A stretch of DNA of 64,000 bases from an uncultured Chloroflexota bacterium (GTDB lineage Bacteria; Chloroflexota; Anaerolineae; Aggregatilineales; Phototrophicaceae): assembly GCA_937974245.1 (NCBI GenBank), contig CALJKV010000106.1:62001-126000 (forward strand). The letters run 5' to 3'. The stretch's first letter is position 1; each line of letters begins with the position of its first letter. Both the position numbers and the translations under genes were made by a program. This document shows positions 51,014-60,598 of this stretch, in pieces. The notes under the pieces are model-generated. The model saw nothing but the letters and a program-made list of their open reading frames with translations, was not told the origin of the DNA and searched no databases.

Positions 51014-51954
51014 TTCCAACACGGTGGAACTATGGACGGTTTGCGCTTGTTTTTGCGATTCTGTCTGTATTTTCGGGAATTGTAACGGCACAGGATGGGG
51101 TGAGTGCCCGCTTTGTAGCACAGAACCTCGCGCCGTTGGTGGGGCAGCCGGTAGAGCTGGTATTGACAGTACAGGTTCCTGCTGGAGCGATAATGAACTG
51201 GCCGGATTTTCCCGAAGAATGGTCGCCGTTCACGGTACGAGCGGTGGGCGAGAAAGAGATCGTGAGCAGTGATAGTGGCCAGACTATCCGGCAGATATTG
51301 ACTGTAATTTTGTGGCAGCCCGGTGACTACGAAACGCCCGGCTTGACACTGGATTACCAACTGGAAGGCCAGACTGAGACCCGGCAGATTATTGCTGAAA
51401 AAGCGTTTTTCTCTGTACCGAGTGTACTTGAATCAGAAGACCTGACGCTGCGCCCGCTAAAGCCACCTGTTTCACTACCCTATGTATCGCCCTTACTGGT
51501 GCTGGCGGCCGCTGCCGGGTTTGTCATTGCCGTTTTTGCGGGCCGGCCCTGGTGGCATCGTTCGACGGTAGGGTTGAGGCAGGTGGTCGTTGCTAGCGAT
51601 CTGCATCCGGCGGCACAGGCAGCCTTAACCCGAATTCGTCGAGCAGCCGATAACCCACAGGCGGCAGAGTCCTATCGTGTGGCAGCGGATGCTTTGCGCG
51701 GCTATGTGGGGCAGCGTTTTGGGTTGCCCGCGCCTGAATGGACAACAGGAGAATTAGTGGCTGCATTGGAAACTCACCCCGAACTGGCGCTGCGCCGTCT
51801 GCGTGAACTCGGCCACATGCTGGAGCAGGCCGATCTTGTCAAGTTCGCTGCAGTGCAGCCTCGCATGAAGGCTGCTCAGCGATTATTGGGTGCTGCTTAT
51901 CAGTGGATAGAACAGGTTGACCGGGCGGCTAGCACTGCCGAAAAACAACTATGA
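51010..51954 (+). CDS. BatD-like membrane protein
   Basis: 314 aa, TTG start overlapping the DUF58 stop by 4 bases (TTGA). Signal peptide (about 8-28, ending TAQ), then one BatD-like beta domain (FVAQNLAPLVGQPVELVLTVQVP), a TM helix near 158-178, and a cytoplasmic helical region with DALRGYVGQRFGLPAPEWTTGEL, resembling DUF4381/DUF4129. It plays the part of an anchor of the MoxR/DUF58 module. Confidence 0.8.
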   Translation: MIPTRWNYGRFALVFAILSVFSGIVTAQDGVSARFVAQNLAPLVGQPVELVLTVQVPAGAIMNWPDFPEEWSPFTVRAVGEKEIVSSDSGQTIRQILTVILWQPGDYETPGLTLDYQLEGQTETRQIIAEKAFFSVPSVLESEDLTLRPLKPPVSLPYVSPLLVLAAAAGFVIAVFAGRPWWHRSTVGLRQVVVASDLHPAAQAALTRIRRAADNPQAAESYRVAADALRGYVGQRFGLPAPEWTTGELVAALETHPELALRRLRELGHMLEQADLVKFAAVQPRMKAAQRLLGAAYQWIEQVDRAASTAEKQL

Positions 51955-52946
51955 CGTTTCGTTTCGCACATCCCTTGGCTTTGGTACTCTTGCTCCTTCC
52001 TCCACTACTGTGGCTAGTTTCCCACTGGTTTGGTTGGGAGTGGGTTGTGCCGGGATTGCGTTATTCCGATACCCGCTTATTGAATGGGTTGCATGTCGGG
52101 TGGCGGGTGAGGCTGCGGCGTTTGCCGGATGCGCTGCGGTTTTTGGCGTGGCTGCTGCTGGTTGTAGGTCTGGCACGGCCACAGAGCGGGAGGTCTCAGG
52201 AGATTATCCAGGGGCAGGGCGTGGATATTGTACTGGCGTTGGATATTTCTGGCAGTATGGCCGGGCTGGATTTTCAGCCACAGAACCGGCTTAGCGCCGC
52301 TAAAGCCGTGATAGGTGATTTTGTATCCGGGCGGGAATTTGACCGGATTGGCCTGGTGGTGTTTGCCAGTGATGCCTTTCAAATGGTACCCCCCACCCTT
52401 GATTATCCGGCGCTGCTGCGTTCCCTGGAAAGTGTGCGCTTAGCGGGTGAGATGGGTATTGGTGATGCCACCGCCATCGGCCAGGGATTGGCAACGGCGG
52501 CGAATATGATGCGGAGTGGTACGGCGGTCAGCAAGGTGATTATCCTGTTGACAGACGGCGCGAACACCGCAGGGAACTTCGACCCGGTTACGGCGGCACA
52601 GGCTGTTGCTGCCTTAGGAATGCGTGTCTATGCGATTGGTATGGGCAAGCCCGGGCTTGTGCCGTTTATGGATGCGAGCGGCAGTACCATTACTGTCGAA
52701 AGTGATTTGGATGAAACCACGTTGCAAGCGATTGCTGCCACCGCGAATGGTCGTTACTTTCGTGCAGAAGACGCCGCCGATTTGCGACAGGTTTACGAGC
52801 AGATTGATGCATTAGAGCGCAGTGATGTTGAAAAACAGGTCTTTGTGCGCTGGCAGGAGCAGGCCTGGGCGCTGTTATGGACTGGGTTTGCCGCCCTCAT
52901 TCTTGAGCGTGTCTTGCGGCATAGTGTGTTTCAGGCCGTGCCATGA
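51951..52946 (+). CDS. batA: vWA-domain protein BatA
   Basis: 331 aa. Two N-terminal TM helices (about 8-26 and 59-75), a vWA domain (about 88-290) with full MIDAS (LALDISGSMAG, then T in DATAIGQG and D in LLTDGANT), and a C-terminal TM helix (about 305-322). Overlaps the previous gene by 4 bases (ATGA). Membrane-bound metal-dependent adhesion-type domain; Bat proteins are linked to aerotolerance and envelope stress in other phyla. Confidence 0.9.
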   Translation: MTFRFAHPLALVLLLLPPLLWLVSHWFGWEWVVPGLRYSDTRLLNGLHVGWRVRLRRLPDALRFLAWLLLVVGLARPQSGRSQEIIQGQGVDIVLALDISGSMAGLDFQPQNRLSAAKAVIGDFVSGREFDRIGLVVFASDAFQMVPPTLDYPALLRSLESVRLAGEMGIGDATAIGQGLATAANMMRSGTAVSKVIILLTDGANTAGNFDPVTAAQAVAALGMRVYAIGMGKPGLVPFMDASGSTITVESDLDETTLQAIAATANGRYFRAEDAADLRQVYEQIDALERSDVEKQVFVRWQEQAWALLWTGFAALILERVLRHSVFQAVP

Positions 52947-53959
52947 ATGGATTTATGCTTCCCTCTGTGTTGGCGCTTTTGTTCCTCCTCCCTTTTGCCG
53001 CCGCTTTCTTCGTCTGGCGCTGGCGGGTCCGGACGGCTTTGCTGTATTCCCTGGGGGACGCCGGCCAGCTGGCTGGCCTGGTGACTACGATACGATCCGC
53101 CCGGCGGGTAGTGAAGCTGGCACTGTGGTTTGTAGCAGTCGGCGCACTTATTTTCGCCTTGTCCCGTCCGTTGTGGGGTTTTGAAGCTACAGCCATCGAG
53201 GCGCGGGGAGTCTCTGTCATGGTGGTGTTGGATGTCAGTGCCAGTATGGACGCCCAGGATGTGAATCCCAGCCGTCTCGAACAGGCAAAGTTTGCGGTGC
53301 GGGACTTATTTTCTGCGTTGGCGGGCAACGAATTAGGGTTGGTGCTGTTCGCCGGGCAAGCGATTATCCAGTTCCCCTTGACGACCGATACTGGGGCAGC
53401 GGAATCCTTCCTGAACGCGGTGAGTACCCAGTCTATGACCCGTCAGGGGACGGTGATTGATGCAGCTATCCAGTTAGCTATGCGTGGTTTTGAGGGGGGA
53501 CGCTCTGGCACACAGGTGATTATTCTGGTGAGTGATGGCGAAAACTTTGAGGGAGACCCGCTCCGTGCAGCGGCTGAAGCCAGGGAACAGGGTATAACCA
53601 TTTATGCGTTGGGCGTTGGCGGCACGGGTGAGGGGGCGCCGATTCCTGTTTTTGATGCAAACGGGCAAATCACCGGCTACAAATCGGAGGCGGATGGTAG
53701 TCTGGCGCTCTCCCGGTTGAACGAAGTGATTTTGCAGCAGGTTGTTGACCGTGCTGGAGGTCAGTACTGGTATCTGGATGGTGGTGCGGATAGTGTGCGG
53801 GCGCTGGCGGATGAGGTGAGTAAGCTGGAGTATGGAGGACTGGGAAGCCAGGCGGAGCGGCGCGGTATCGAACGATTCGGAATTTTTGTTGTGCTTTCGC
53901 TCCTGGCACTTTCGGTGGAGATGTTGATGCCGGAAACGACTTTTAATGAGACAGCATAA
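52943..53959 (+). CDS. batB: vWA-domain protein BatB
   Basis: 338 aa, same architecture as BatA: two N-terminal TM helices, MIDAS VVLDVSASMDAQD, DGENFEGD, and a C-terminal TM helix. Overlaps batA by 4 bases. Paralogue of the preceding gene; the pair is the core of the Bat system. Confidence 0.9.
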   Translation: MNGFMLPSVLALLFLLPFAAAFFVWRWRVRTALLYSLGDAGQLAGLVTTIRSARRVVKLALWFVAVGALIFALSRPLWGFEATAIEARGVSVMVVLDVSASMDAQDVNPSRLEQAKFAVRDLFSALAGNELGLVLFAGQAIIQFPLTTDTGAAESFLNAVSTQSMTRQGTVIDAAIQLAMRGFEGGRSGTQVIILVSDGENFEGDPLRAAAEAREQGITIYALGVGGTGEGAPIPVFDANGQITGYKSEADGSLALSRLNEVILQQVVDRAGGQYWYLDGGADSVRALADEVSKLEYGGLGSQAERRGIERFGIFVVLSLLALSVEMLMPETTFNETA

Positions 53960-54644
53960 GCCCATGATGACAGGCATTTTGCATAGGCAAACACGACAAA
54001 GGCTGGTGGTCTGCGTGCTCGTCATATTGGCGGGTTGTGCCGTAAACCCGGCGGAACGCAATAACGCGGGTAATGCGTTGTACGGGCAGGGGGATTACAC
54101 TGGCGCGGTGGATGCCTACCAGTTAGCCCAGGTGACCGCGCCCGATGACCCCGTACCCTACTATAATGCTGGCAGTGCTTTAGCAATGGACGGCGATTTG
54201 CAACTGGCGGTGCTGGCTTTGCAACAATCCTTAAAAACCGCCGATACACCTCTGCAGGCACGAACCTATTATAACCTGGGTAATGTGTATATGGCGTTAG
54301 GGCAATTCACTGATGCCGTCGGCGCCTACCAGCAGACCTTGTTGCGTCAACCGGATGACGCCGATGCCCGTTACAACCTGGAATTGGCGTTGCTCCAGAT
54401 TATGCCACCGCCTGATGAGCGTGGGGGGGATGCTACACCGACTCCTGAATCCGGCGACAGCAGCCAACCAAACCTGGATGCCACAGAGACTTCTACGGCT
54501 GTCCCTGCGCCGGAAAAAGCTCTCAGCCCCGCAGACGCAGAAAGGTTACTCGACAGTGCGGGACAGAACCAACATATATTGCCTGCAGTTCTATCAACCG
54601 ATTCTGCCCCTTTTAATGTTGGTGCCTCACAGAGGGACTGGTAG
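53946..54644 (+). CDS. batC: TPR lipoprotein (BatC-like)
   Basis: 232 aa from ATG 53946, overlapping batB by 14 bases (ATG 53964 is an alternative). Signal with lipobox VILAGC (about Cys31), then three or four TPR units (NNAGNALYGQGDYTGAVDAYQ; YYNLGNVYMALGQFTDAVGAYQ; ARYNLELAL), and an acidic Pro/Thr-rich tail. TPRs probably hold BatA/BatB together outside the membrane. Confidence 0.85.
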   Translation: MRQHKPMMTGILHRQTRQRLVVCVLVILAGCAVNPAERNNAGNALYGQGDYTGAVDAYQLAQVTAPDDPVPYYNAGSALAMDGDLQLAVLALQQSLKTADTPLQARTYYNLGNVYMALGQFTDAVGAYQQTLLRQPDDADARYNLELALLQIMPPPDERGGDATPTPESGDSSQPNLDATETSTAVPAPEKALSPADAERLLDSAGQNQHILPAVLSTDSAPFNVGASQRDW

Positions 54645-54647
54645 CGA

Positions 54648-56006
54648 ATGACGTGGGTAAGGTCGTTTGTCGGTATCATCATAGGGCTGGTGCTGCTGAA
54701 CGGGTTCGCTGTGGCACAGGGTGGCAGCGATTACTATGTTGAAGCCGAAGTAGATAATGTGACTCCCTTTGTCGGGCAGCGTATCGTCTATACGCTGCGG
54801 TTTTTTGCTGCTGCCGATGTCGCCCTTCCGGTGCAGACCCGTTACCAGCCGTCTTCTTTCGAGGGGTTCTGGTATGGCGGCGAACTGGCCGAGCAACAGA
54901 CGATCCAACAGCTAGATGGACGACAGTATGTTATTCGTGAGATTCGCACCGTGTTATACCCGCTGCGAGCCGGCAGCATAACCATTTCATCTGCCGGAAT
55001 TGTCTTCCCGGCCACTGTGTTTCGGGGCGAAGAGACACTCGCCGCGGATTCGCTCTTGCTAGATGTCCAATCGCTGCCGGAAGGTGCGCCAGAGGAATAT
55101 AACGGCGCGGTGGGGCAGTTTGATATGGTGGCGACTATAGACCGCAATGAAGTGGCCCAGGGTGAACCCATCATACTCAACCTGGTGGTGACCGGGACGG
55201 GTAATGTGGAACAACTCTTGCCTCCACAACTGAATTTGCCGCAGAATTGGCGCGTGTATATGGAGTCGCCGGTATACCGCCCACTTGATGATGTGATGAC
55301 GCTGGCTGTGAAAGCGTTCTCCTGGCAGCTTGTTCCCGCTGAGTCTGGAGAGCACGTACTCCCCGCTGTAACTCTTCACTTTTTCGACCCCGTTAGCCAG
55401 ACCTATCGCTCTATCAGTACTGCGCCTGTGTCTCTAAACATCATCCCGGTAAACCCTGTCTCTGGTGGATCACCCTCCAGTGAATCGGCCACCGTAGAGA
55501 CCGGACTGCATCCCATTAAGCCTGTTCCCGCCAGCCTGGATGACCGATTGTCAGGCAGGGATAACGGCGTCTGGCTGTATCCTCTGTTCGGGTTACCATT
55601 ACTGGGTATTCTGGTCGCTGCCGGATGGCATCATCGGCGGCGCTGGTTGGTACAGAACCGGCTGCGCCTTCAGCAGGCCAGAGCGCTGACGAAGGCCAGA
55701 CACGAGTTGCAATCTGCCCTTAAGCTCCCGTCAGAACAGGCCTATGGTGCGGTTAGCGCAGTGGTTCTGAGCTACCTGTACGACAAGACTGATGTGACTA
55801 TGCTGGGCAAAGGACATGCTGAACTTCAGGAGGTGATGATGCGGACGAATAGTGTTTCCAACTCAGCAGCACGCCGTCTTATTGTCTGTCTGGAACGCGC
55901 TGAAGAAGGGCGATTTGCCCCATTGGAAACAGGCACCGTCCAGGCTTTGGTGGCGCATACCGTAGAAGCACTGACAGCGGTAGATGGCGAGTGGCGGTCA
56001 GGATGA
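54648..56006 (+). CDS. batD: BatD (oxygen-tolerance) membrane protein
   Basis: 452 aa. Signal peptide (about 1-24), two beta-sandwich BatD domains (YYVEAEVDNVTPFVGQRIVYTLRF; DMVATIDRNEVAQGEPIILNLVVTGTGNVEQL), a TM helix near 309-328, and a cytoplasmic helical part. Overlaps the next gene by 4 bases. The presence of both this and the shorter 51010 protein gives the operon two BatD-like members. Confidence 0.92.
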   Translation: MTWVRSFVGIIIGLVLLNGFAVAQGGSDYYVEAEVDNVTPFVGQRIVYTLRFFAAADVALPVQTRYQPSSFEGFWYGGELAEQQTIQQLDGRQYVIREIRTVLYPLRAGSITISSAGIVFPATVFRGEETLAADSLLLDVQSLPEGAPEEYNGAVGQFDMVATIDRNEVAQGEPIILNLVVTGTGNVEQLLPPQLNLPQNWRVYMESPVYRPLDDVMTLAVKAFSWQLVPAESGEHVLPAVTLHFFDPVSQTYRSISTAPVSLNIIPVNPVSGGSPSSESATVETGLHPIKPVPASLDDRLSGRDNGVWLYPLFGLPLLGILVAAGWHHRRRWLVQNRLRLQQARALTKARHELQSALKLPSEQAYGAVSAVVLSYLYDKTDVTMLGKGHAELQEVMMRTNSVSNSAARRLIVCLERAEEGRFAPLETGTVQALVAHTVEALTAVDGEWRSG

Positions 56007-56770
56007 GACGACGAGGCCTGCTATTGCTATTGTTATTGTTGCTCGCTGGCCGGGGGGTGGGACAGGGCGATAATACCCTCGCGATATTTACCCAGGCGAA
56101 TGCAGCTTACGAAAGTGGCAATTATGCCCGGGCAATTACATTGTATCGCACGCTGGAAAACTTGTTTATTGACGATGCCCGCCTGTATTACAACCTGGGA
56201 AATGCCTACTATCAAACCGGGGATATGGGGTGGGCGCTGCTATACTACTTACGGGCGCAGGCGCTCATCCCACGTGACGCGGACTTGATCGCCAATATCG
56301 CGGTTGTACGGGCTGAGCGAGTTGATATTCAGAGCGATGAAACCGGTATTCTCGAAGGGCTGGCAGCACTGACCACGGGTATCTTACAGATTGTTGAACT
56401 GGCGGCGCTCATCGGCCTGGTATGGGCAATCTGGTGTGCGGTGGTGATCGTGTTTACTGTGCAGCGGCGTTGGCGCGAGACATTGCGCAGCCCACTGCTC
56501 GTTGTGGGGGCAGTTGTGGTATTTGGCAGTATGCTCCTGGTAAGCCGTGTCTACGTGACAGAAAATCGCCCGGCGGCAGTAATCACTGCCTCTCGTACAC
56601 AGGCGATGAGCGGCCCAGGGATGGATTACTTGCCATTGTACCCACTCTATGCCGCAGCGGAAATTCGCCTTATGGAATCCCGCATGGGGTGGGTGCGTTT
56701 CAGCTTGCCAGACGGGCGACAGGGCTGGCTGCCGGAGGATGTTATCATGGTGGTAGGGGTGCGGCGGTAG
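56003..56770 (+). CDS. batE: TPR/SH3 membrane protein (BatE-like)
   Basis: 255 aa from ATG 56003 (ATGA overlap with batD; a GTG at 55991 is alternative). Signal helix (LLLLLLLLLAGRG), two TPR units (ANAAYESGNYARAITLYRTLE; YYNLGNAYYQTGDMGWALLYY), two TM helices (about 130-150 and 163-181), and a bacterial SH3 domain at the end (AMSGPGMDYLPLYPLYAAAEIRLMES). Closes the Bat operon. Confidence 0.85.
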   Translation: MRRRGLLLLLLLLLAGRGVGQGDNTLAIFTQANAAYESGNYARAITLYRTLENLFIDDARLYYNLGNAYYQTGDMGWALLYYLRAQALIPRDADLIANIAVVRAERVDIQSDETGILEGLAALTTGILQIVELAALIGLVWAIWCAVVIVFTVQRRWRETLRSPLLVVGAVVVFGSMLLVSRVYVTENRPAAVITASRTQAMSGPGMDYLPLYPLYAAAEIRLMESRMGWVRFSLPDGRQGWLPEDVIMVVGVRR

Positions 56771-56778
56771 CGGCCTTT

Positions 56779-57636
56779 TTAGTTTAGCAATTCGGGGATG
56801 CTTTCTGGGTTGCTGGCGACGCGGACTCCTGCCGCCTGTAATGCCTGGATTTTCTCTTGCACTGTTCCTGTGCCATTTTCGATTATCGCCCCGGCATGAC
56901 CCATTCTGATACCTGTCGGGGCGCTGTTCCCGGCGATAAAGGCCACCACGGGTTTCGTCATGTAACCTTTGATAAACTCCGCAGCATCTACTTCAGTACG
57001 CCCGCCGATTTCCCCAATCATCACGATTTTCTCGGTTTCCGGGTCTTCTTCAAACATCTTCAGCACATCTACGAAATCTGTGCCGATCACCGGATCACCA
57101 CCGATACCCACACACGCGGTCTGTCCGATGCCCGCCTGGGTGAGAGTGTAAACGATTTCATAAGTAAGTGTGCCGCTGCGAGACACCACCCCCACACTTC
57201 CGGGTATGGCGATATAACCCGGTATGATGCCGATTTTTACCTGATTGGGGATGAGCAGACCAGGGCAATTGGGACCAATCAGGCGGCTGTTGGTGTATTG
57301 AATATACTCATAAATGTGCATCATATCTTGAATCGGGATGCCTTCGGTGATGCATACAATTAGCGCTATTTGCGCATTGATTGCCTCATATATAGCGTCG
57401 GCTGCGTGTGCGGCCGGTACATAGATGATGCTGGCATTCGCGCCCGTCGCGTCTACCGCCTTCTGGACAGTATCAAAGACTGGCTTGCTATGCACCCATT
57501 CACCGCCCTTCCCCGGTGTCACACCGCCCACGACATGCGTGCCATACTCGATCATCTGCGCAGTGTGAAAGCTCCCCTCACGCCCGGTAATGCCTTGCAC
57601 AATCAAGCGCGTATCATTGTTCACAAGTATAGACAT
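56779..57636 (-). CDS. sucD: Succinyl-CoA synthetase alpha subunit
   Basis: 285 aa. CoA-binding N-terminus (QGITGREGSFHTAQMIEYGT) and the phosphohistidine loop GHAGAIIENG. It forms the ligase with SucC, interconverting succinyl-CoA and succinate with substrate-level phosphorylation. It begins 2 bases after sucC. Confidence 0.96.
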   Translation of the reverse strand: MSILVNNDTRLIVQGITGREGSFHTAQMIEYGTHVVGGVTPGKGGEWVHSKPVFDTVQKAVDATGANASIIYVPAAHAADAIYEAINAQIALIVCITEGIPIQDMMHIYEYIQYTNSRLIGPNCPGLLIPNQVKIGIIPGYIAIPGSVGVVSRSGTLTYEIVYTLTQAGIGQTACVGIGGDPVIGTDFVDVLKMFEEDPETEKIVMIGEIGGRTEVDAAEFIKGYMTKPVVAFIAGNSAPTGIRMGHAGAIIENGTGTVQEKIQALQAAGVRVASNPESIPELLN

Positions 57637-57638
57637 GG

Positions 57639-58796
57639 TTAGTTCATCCCCTTGGCTGATGCGATGGCTTGACGGGCAGCTTCAGTCAGGGTAGCAGTGC
57701 TGGTGAGATTGGGCAACTGCGCACTATCAATCATCTGGCGTGCTTCGCTGGCGTTTGTTCCGGCCAGGCGGACAATGAGGGGAAGATTGGCCTTAGTCTC
57801 GTCTAATGCCCGGAGAATGCCGCCTGCGACCTCATCGCAGCGCGTAATGCCCCCGAAGATGTTCAGAAGAACAACCTTTACATGGGGGTCTGCCAGCATG
57901 ATCCCGAGTGCGGTGGCAACTGTTTTTGACTGTGCGCCGCCGCCTATATCCAGAAAGTTGGCTGGGCCGATTGACTCGTCGCCATAGCGATGAATCATAT
58001 CTATGGTCGTCATCGCAAGACCCGCGCCATTCGCCATACAGCCGATTTGCCCGTCTAACCTGACATAGCTGATTCCGGCAGCACGTGCGCGGGCTTCCTG
58101 ATCGGATTCGCCGTCATTATCGTACATTTCCGCCAGATCAGTGTGCCTGTAGAGAGCATTGTCATCAATAATCAGCTTGCTATCCAGCGCCAATAAACGG
58201 TTATCTGTCGTGATAACCAGTGGGTTGATCTCAGCCAAGACTGCATCGCTAGCAACAAAGCAAGTGTAAAGGCTGTAGGTGATTTGTAAGAAGGTTTTCC
58301 AATATTCGTTAGGAAGATCGATATTGCTGGCAATACTGCGAACCTGATAGTCACGCAGGCCAATGCAAGGGTTAATGGTGTCTCGAAAGATTAGGCTGGG
58401 TGATGTACGGGCAACTTCTATAATGTCTCGACCCCCCTCGCGTGAGGCGATGAGCATGGGTTTACTGGTCGTTCGGTCATTCGTCATGCCGAGATAGATT
58501 TCCTGCCTGATGCTGATGGTTGGATTTACCAGCACTTTTCGAATAATTAACCCGCCAATGACACTTCCTAGCAGGCTATTCGCCAGATTTTCGGCCTGTT
58601 TCGGGTTTTCAGCGAAGAGAATCCCCCCCATCTGGGCGCGATTAGGAGTGGGGATTTGTGCTTTAATTACCACCTTGTCCCCCAGTTCACGAGCGATTTC
58701 ATAGACCTGTTGTGGGGTGCTGGCTACCTTGCCAGGTAATACGGGGATACCGAATTCAGCGAAACGGGCTTTTGATTGGTATTCATGAAGATTCAC
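57639..58796 (-). CDS. sucC: Succinyl-CoA synthetase beta subunit
   Basis: 385 aa from GTG 58796 (NLHEYQSKARFAEFG, the normal start), supported by GGAG 7 bases upstream; a longer reading from 58817 is not needed. ATP-grasp domain (VVIKAQIP), ISYVRLDGQIGCMANGAGLAM, and NFLDIGGGAQSKTVATAL. TCA-cycle enzyme; co-transcribed with sucD. Confidence 0.96.
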   Translation of the reverse strand: MNLHEYQSKARFAEFGIPVLPGKVASTPQQVYEIARELGDKVVIKAQIPTPNRAQMGGILFAENPKQAENLANSLLGSVIGGLIIRKVLVNPTISIRQEIYLGMTNDRTTSKPMLIASREGGRDIIEVARTSPSLIFRDTINPCIGLRDYQVRSIASNIDLPNEYWKTFLQITYSLYTCFVASDAVLAEINPLVITTDNRLLALDSKLIIDDNALYRHTDLAEMYDNDGESDQEARARAAGISYVRLDGQIGCMANGAGLAMTTIDMIHRYGDESIGPANFLDIGGGAQSKTVATALGIMLADPHVKVVLLNIFGGITRCDEVAGGILRALDETKANLPLIVRLAGTNASEARQMIDSAQLPNLTSTATLTEAARQAIASAKGMN

Positions 58797-58865
58797 AAGG
58801 CGACTCCAAGAGATCACATGAGCCAGGAATGGATAAAACAGCTTTGTGGGAGCAGCTATTCTTAA

Positions 58866-59147
58866 TTATAAGGCCTCAATCTCATGATGTGTGATAAGCA
58901 CGTCATAATGCGCCTCAATCCATTCTAGAATACTGGTCAGCACCTTATGATTATGCACATTGGAATTGCTAACCACAGCAATAGCGATTTCGGCGGACTG
59001 CCACAGTTCATGATGGTCGGTTTCCGCCGCTGAGACATTAAACGTATTGTGTATACGTGCCAGCATGGATTTGAGAATGCTGCGCTTTTCTTTGAGCGAT
59101 GCAGCGCCCGGGAGATGTATTTCAATTTGACAAACGCCGATATTCAT
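58866..59147 (-). CDS. DUF503 (YlxP-like) protein
   Basis: 93 aa, whole family length: GVCQIEIHLPGAASLKEKRSILKSMLARI, DHHELWQSAEIAIAVVSNS, ILEWIEAHYDV. In many bacteria it is encoded with rbfA and infB, implying a link to ribosome assembly; here it is by itself. It lies 69 bases upstream of sucC in the same direction. Confidence 0.93.
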   Translation of the reverse strand: MNIGVCQIEIHLPGAASLKEKRSILKSMLARIHNTFNVSAAETDHHELWQSAEIAIAVVSNSNVHNHKVLTSILEWIEAHYDVLITHHEIEAL

Positions 59148-59255
59148 AATTCACTTGATTGGTGTTTTCAGGTTGGATGTGCGAATAGCTTAACTATACT
59201 GAAAATAAACATTTTTCACAGGTTTTTCAGGGTTCTGAAAAAATTGTAAGTGAAG

Positions 59256-59285
59256 TGGACAGCGTTTGCTAAAGTATGCTATGCT
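59256..59285 (+). promoter_or_regulatory. Promoter of the response regulator gene
   Basis: TGGACA (59256-59261), 18-base spacer that ends in TGC, then TATGCT (59280-59285); an extended -10 arrangement. Start expected near 59292, about 50 bases before the ATG. Confidence 0.45.
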
Positions 59286-59340
59286 GTTGGTTGATAATCT
59301 GTCAGCACAGTAGAATTCCATTGGCGGAGGCACTGCACTC

Positions 59341-59724
59341 ATGACCCCAACACGGGTGGTGTGTATCGAAGATGAACCACAGATGATTGACCTGGTCAAG
59401 TTAATTCTCTCCCGCGATGGGTTTGAAGTGATTGGTGCGCCAAGTGGTTTTGAAGGCTTACAGGTGGTTGAGGATATGCAGCCAGATTTGGTGCTCCTCG
59501 ACTTGATGATGCCTGATATTGATGGGTGGGAAGTATACCAGAGGATGAAGGCAAACCCGACGACCAGCAGCATTCCGGTGATTGTCGTGACAGCCCGTGC
59601 CCAGAGCATTGATAAAGTACTGGGATTACATATCGCCAAAGTGGATGACTACATTACCAAGCCGTTTGGCCCGGCAGAACTGCTTCAGAGTGTCGAAAAA
59701 GTTTTGGCAGAACGCTTGGCTTAG
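59341..59724 (+). CDS. Single-domain response regulator (CheY-like)
   Basis: 127 aa, GGAGG 10 bases before ATG. Receiver domain only: acid pair E10/D11, phosphoacceptor Asp54 (VLLDLMMPD), Thr in VVTAR, and Lys in YITKPFG. No output domain, so it acts by protein contact. No kinase is adjacent; the kinase at 21587-22783 is a possible partner. Confidence 0.95.
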   Translation: MTPTRVVCIEDEPQMIDLVKLILSRDGFEVIGAPSGFEGLQVVEDMQPDLVLLDLMMPDIDGWEVYQRMKANPTTSSIPVIVVTARAQSIDKVLGLHIAKVDDYITKPFGPAELLQSVEKVLAERLA

Positions 59725-59763
59725 CTTACACCCACATCAAGAAAACAGAAATGATATGACGAT

Positions 59764-59792
59764 AGGCGCACCATAATGATTATGATGCGCCT
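59764..59792. terminator. Strong bidirectional terminator
   Basis: 29-base hairpin: arms AGGCGCACCATAAT and ATTATGATGCGCCT (one mismatch) around a single G, followed by GTTTTATT on the plus strand. It separates the response regulator from the convergent thioredoxin gene. Confidence 0.8.
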
Positions 59793-59802
59793 GTTTTATT
59801 GC

Positions 59803-60360
59803 TTAGCCGGTACCGGTCAGGCCGCTCTCGATGTATCCGGCAAGTTGGTCGGGCGTGACCATACCACTGTGTGTGGCGTAGATATTGCCTTCCGCATTAA
59901 TGAAGATACTGGTTGGGTAGCCCTGGATGCCGAAAACTCGCTGCAACTGCGCGTTGGTATCCAGTAAAATCGGGAAACTCAGTGCTAGGTTATTCGCAAA
60001 CGGGATGATCTGCGCAGCAGATTCGGCGTTATTGACGGCGAGTACGACGAATCCCTCATCTTCGTATTGGTCAAAGGCGGCCTGGATACTGGGCATTTCA
60101 GCCCGGCATGGTGGGCACCAGGTCGCCCAGAAATTGAGCATAACCACTTTCCCCTGGTAATCGCTTAGTGTGACGGTCTCACCACTCAAGGTATTTGCGG
60201 TGAAATTGGGCGCATTGCCCGATGATCTGGAATCTGCGGCGATTGCTGCAATAATCAACCCCAAGCCGGCCAGCACAAGTGCTACCCATATCCATAGTTT
60301 TCGCTGTGTCTTGTTGACTTGCTGTTGTTTTCTCCGTGCGGTTCGTGTTGAAGTACTCAT
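59803..60360 (-). CDS. TlpA/ResA-type thioredoxin
   Basis: 185 aa. TM anchor (about 22-42) then an outer thioredoxin fold with Cys82-x-x-Cys85 in FWATWCPPCRAEMP and cis-Pro in QGYPTSIF. It reduces disulfides outside the membrane, as in cytochrome c maturation or redox repair. AGGAAAG lies 9 bases before ATG. Confidence 0.93.
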   Translation of the reverse strand: MSTSTRTARRKQQQVNKTQRKLWIWVALVLAGLGLIIAAIAADSRSSGNAPNFTANTLSGETVTLSDYQGKVVMLNFWATWCPPCRAEMPSIQAAFDQYEDEGFVVLAVNNAESAAQIIPFANNLALSFPILLDTNAQLQRVFGIQGYPTSIFINAEGNIYATHSGMVTPDQLAGYIESGLTGTG

Positions 60361-60598
60361 TTAATACTGCTTTCCTGGAGTAATATAGAATATGACTTGA
60401 AAAAAACCGAAGGTTATAGGCCTTTTGGTAACAATATTTTGATGCGATTATCAGCCCATACCTTACATCTCTTTTATGTCTTTTTGGTCTGATCTCGGAC
60501 AATATAGTATCATTAGCTGTGTTTATTGGAGTGAATGGCATATACTCATGCCTGGAAAACTATTTATGGTGCAAAAACACGTCACATTGGGGGATTAC
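60361..60598. other. Intergenic region upstream of the LysM operon
   Basis: 238 bases between the divergent thioredoxin and LysM genes. AT-rich; a TTGGTC...TATCAT pair at about 60484-60513 is a weak promoter candidate for the plus strand. The open frame reaching back to 60476 is judged untranslated leader because ATG 60599 has GGGGGA directly upstream and begins a good signal peptide. Confidence 0.45.
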
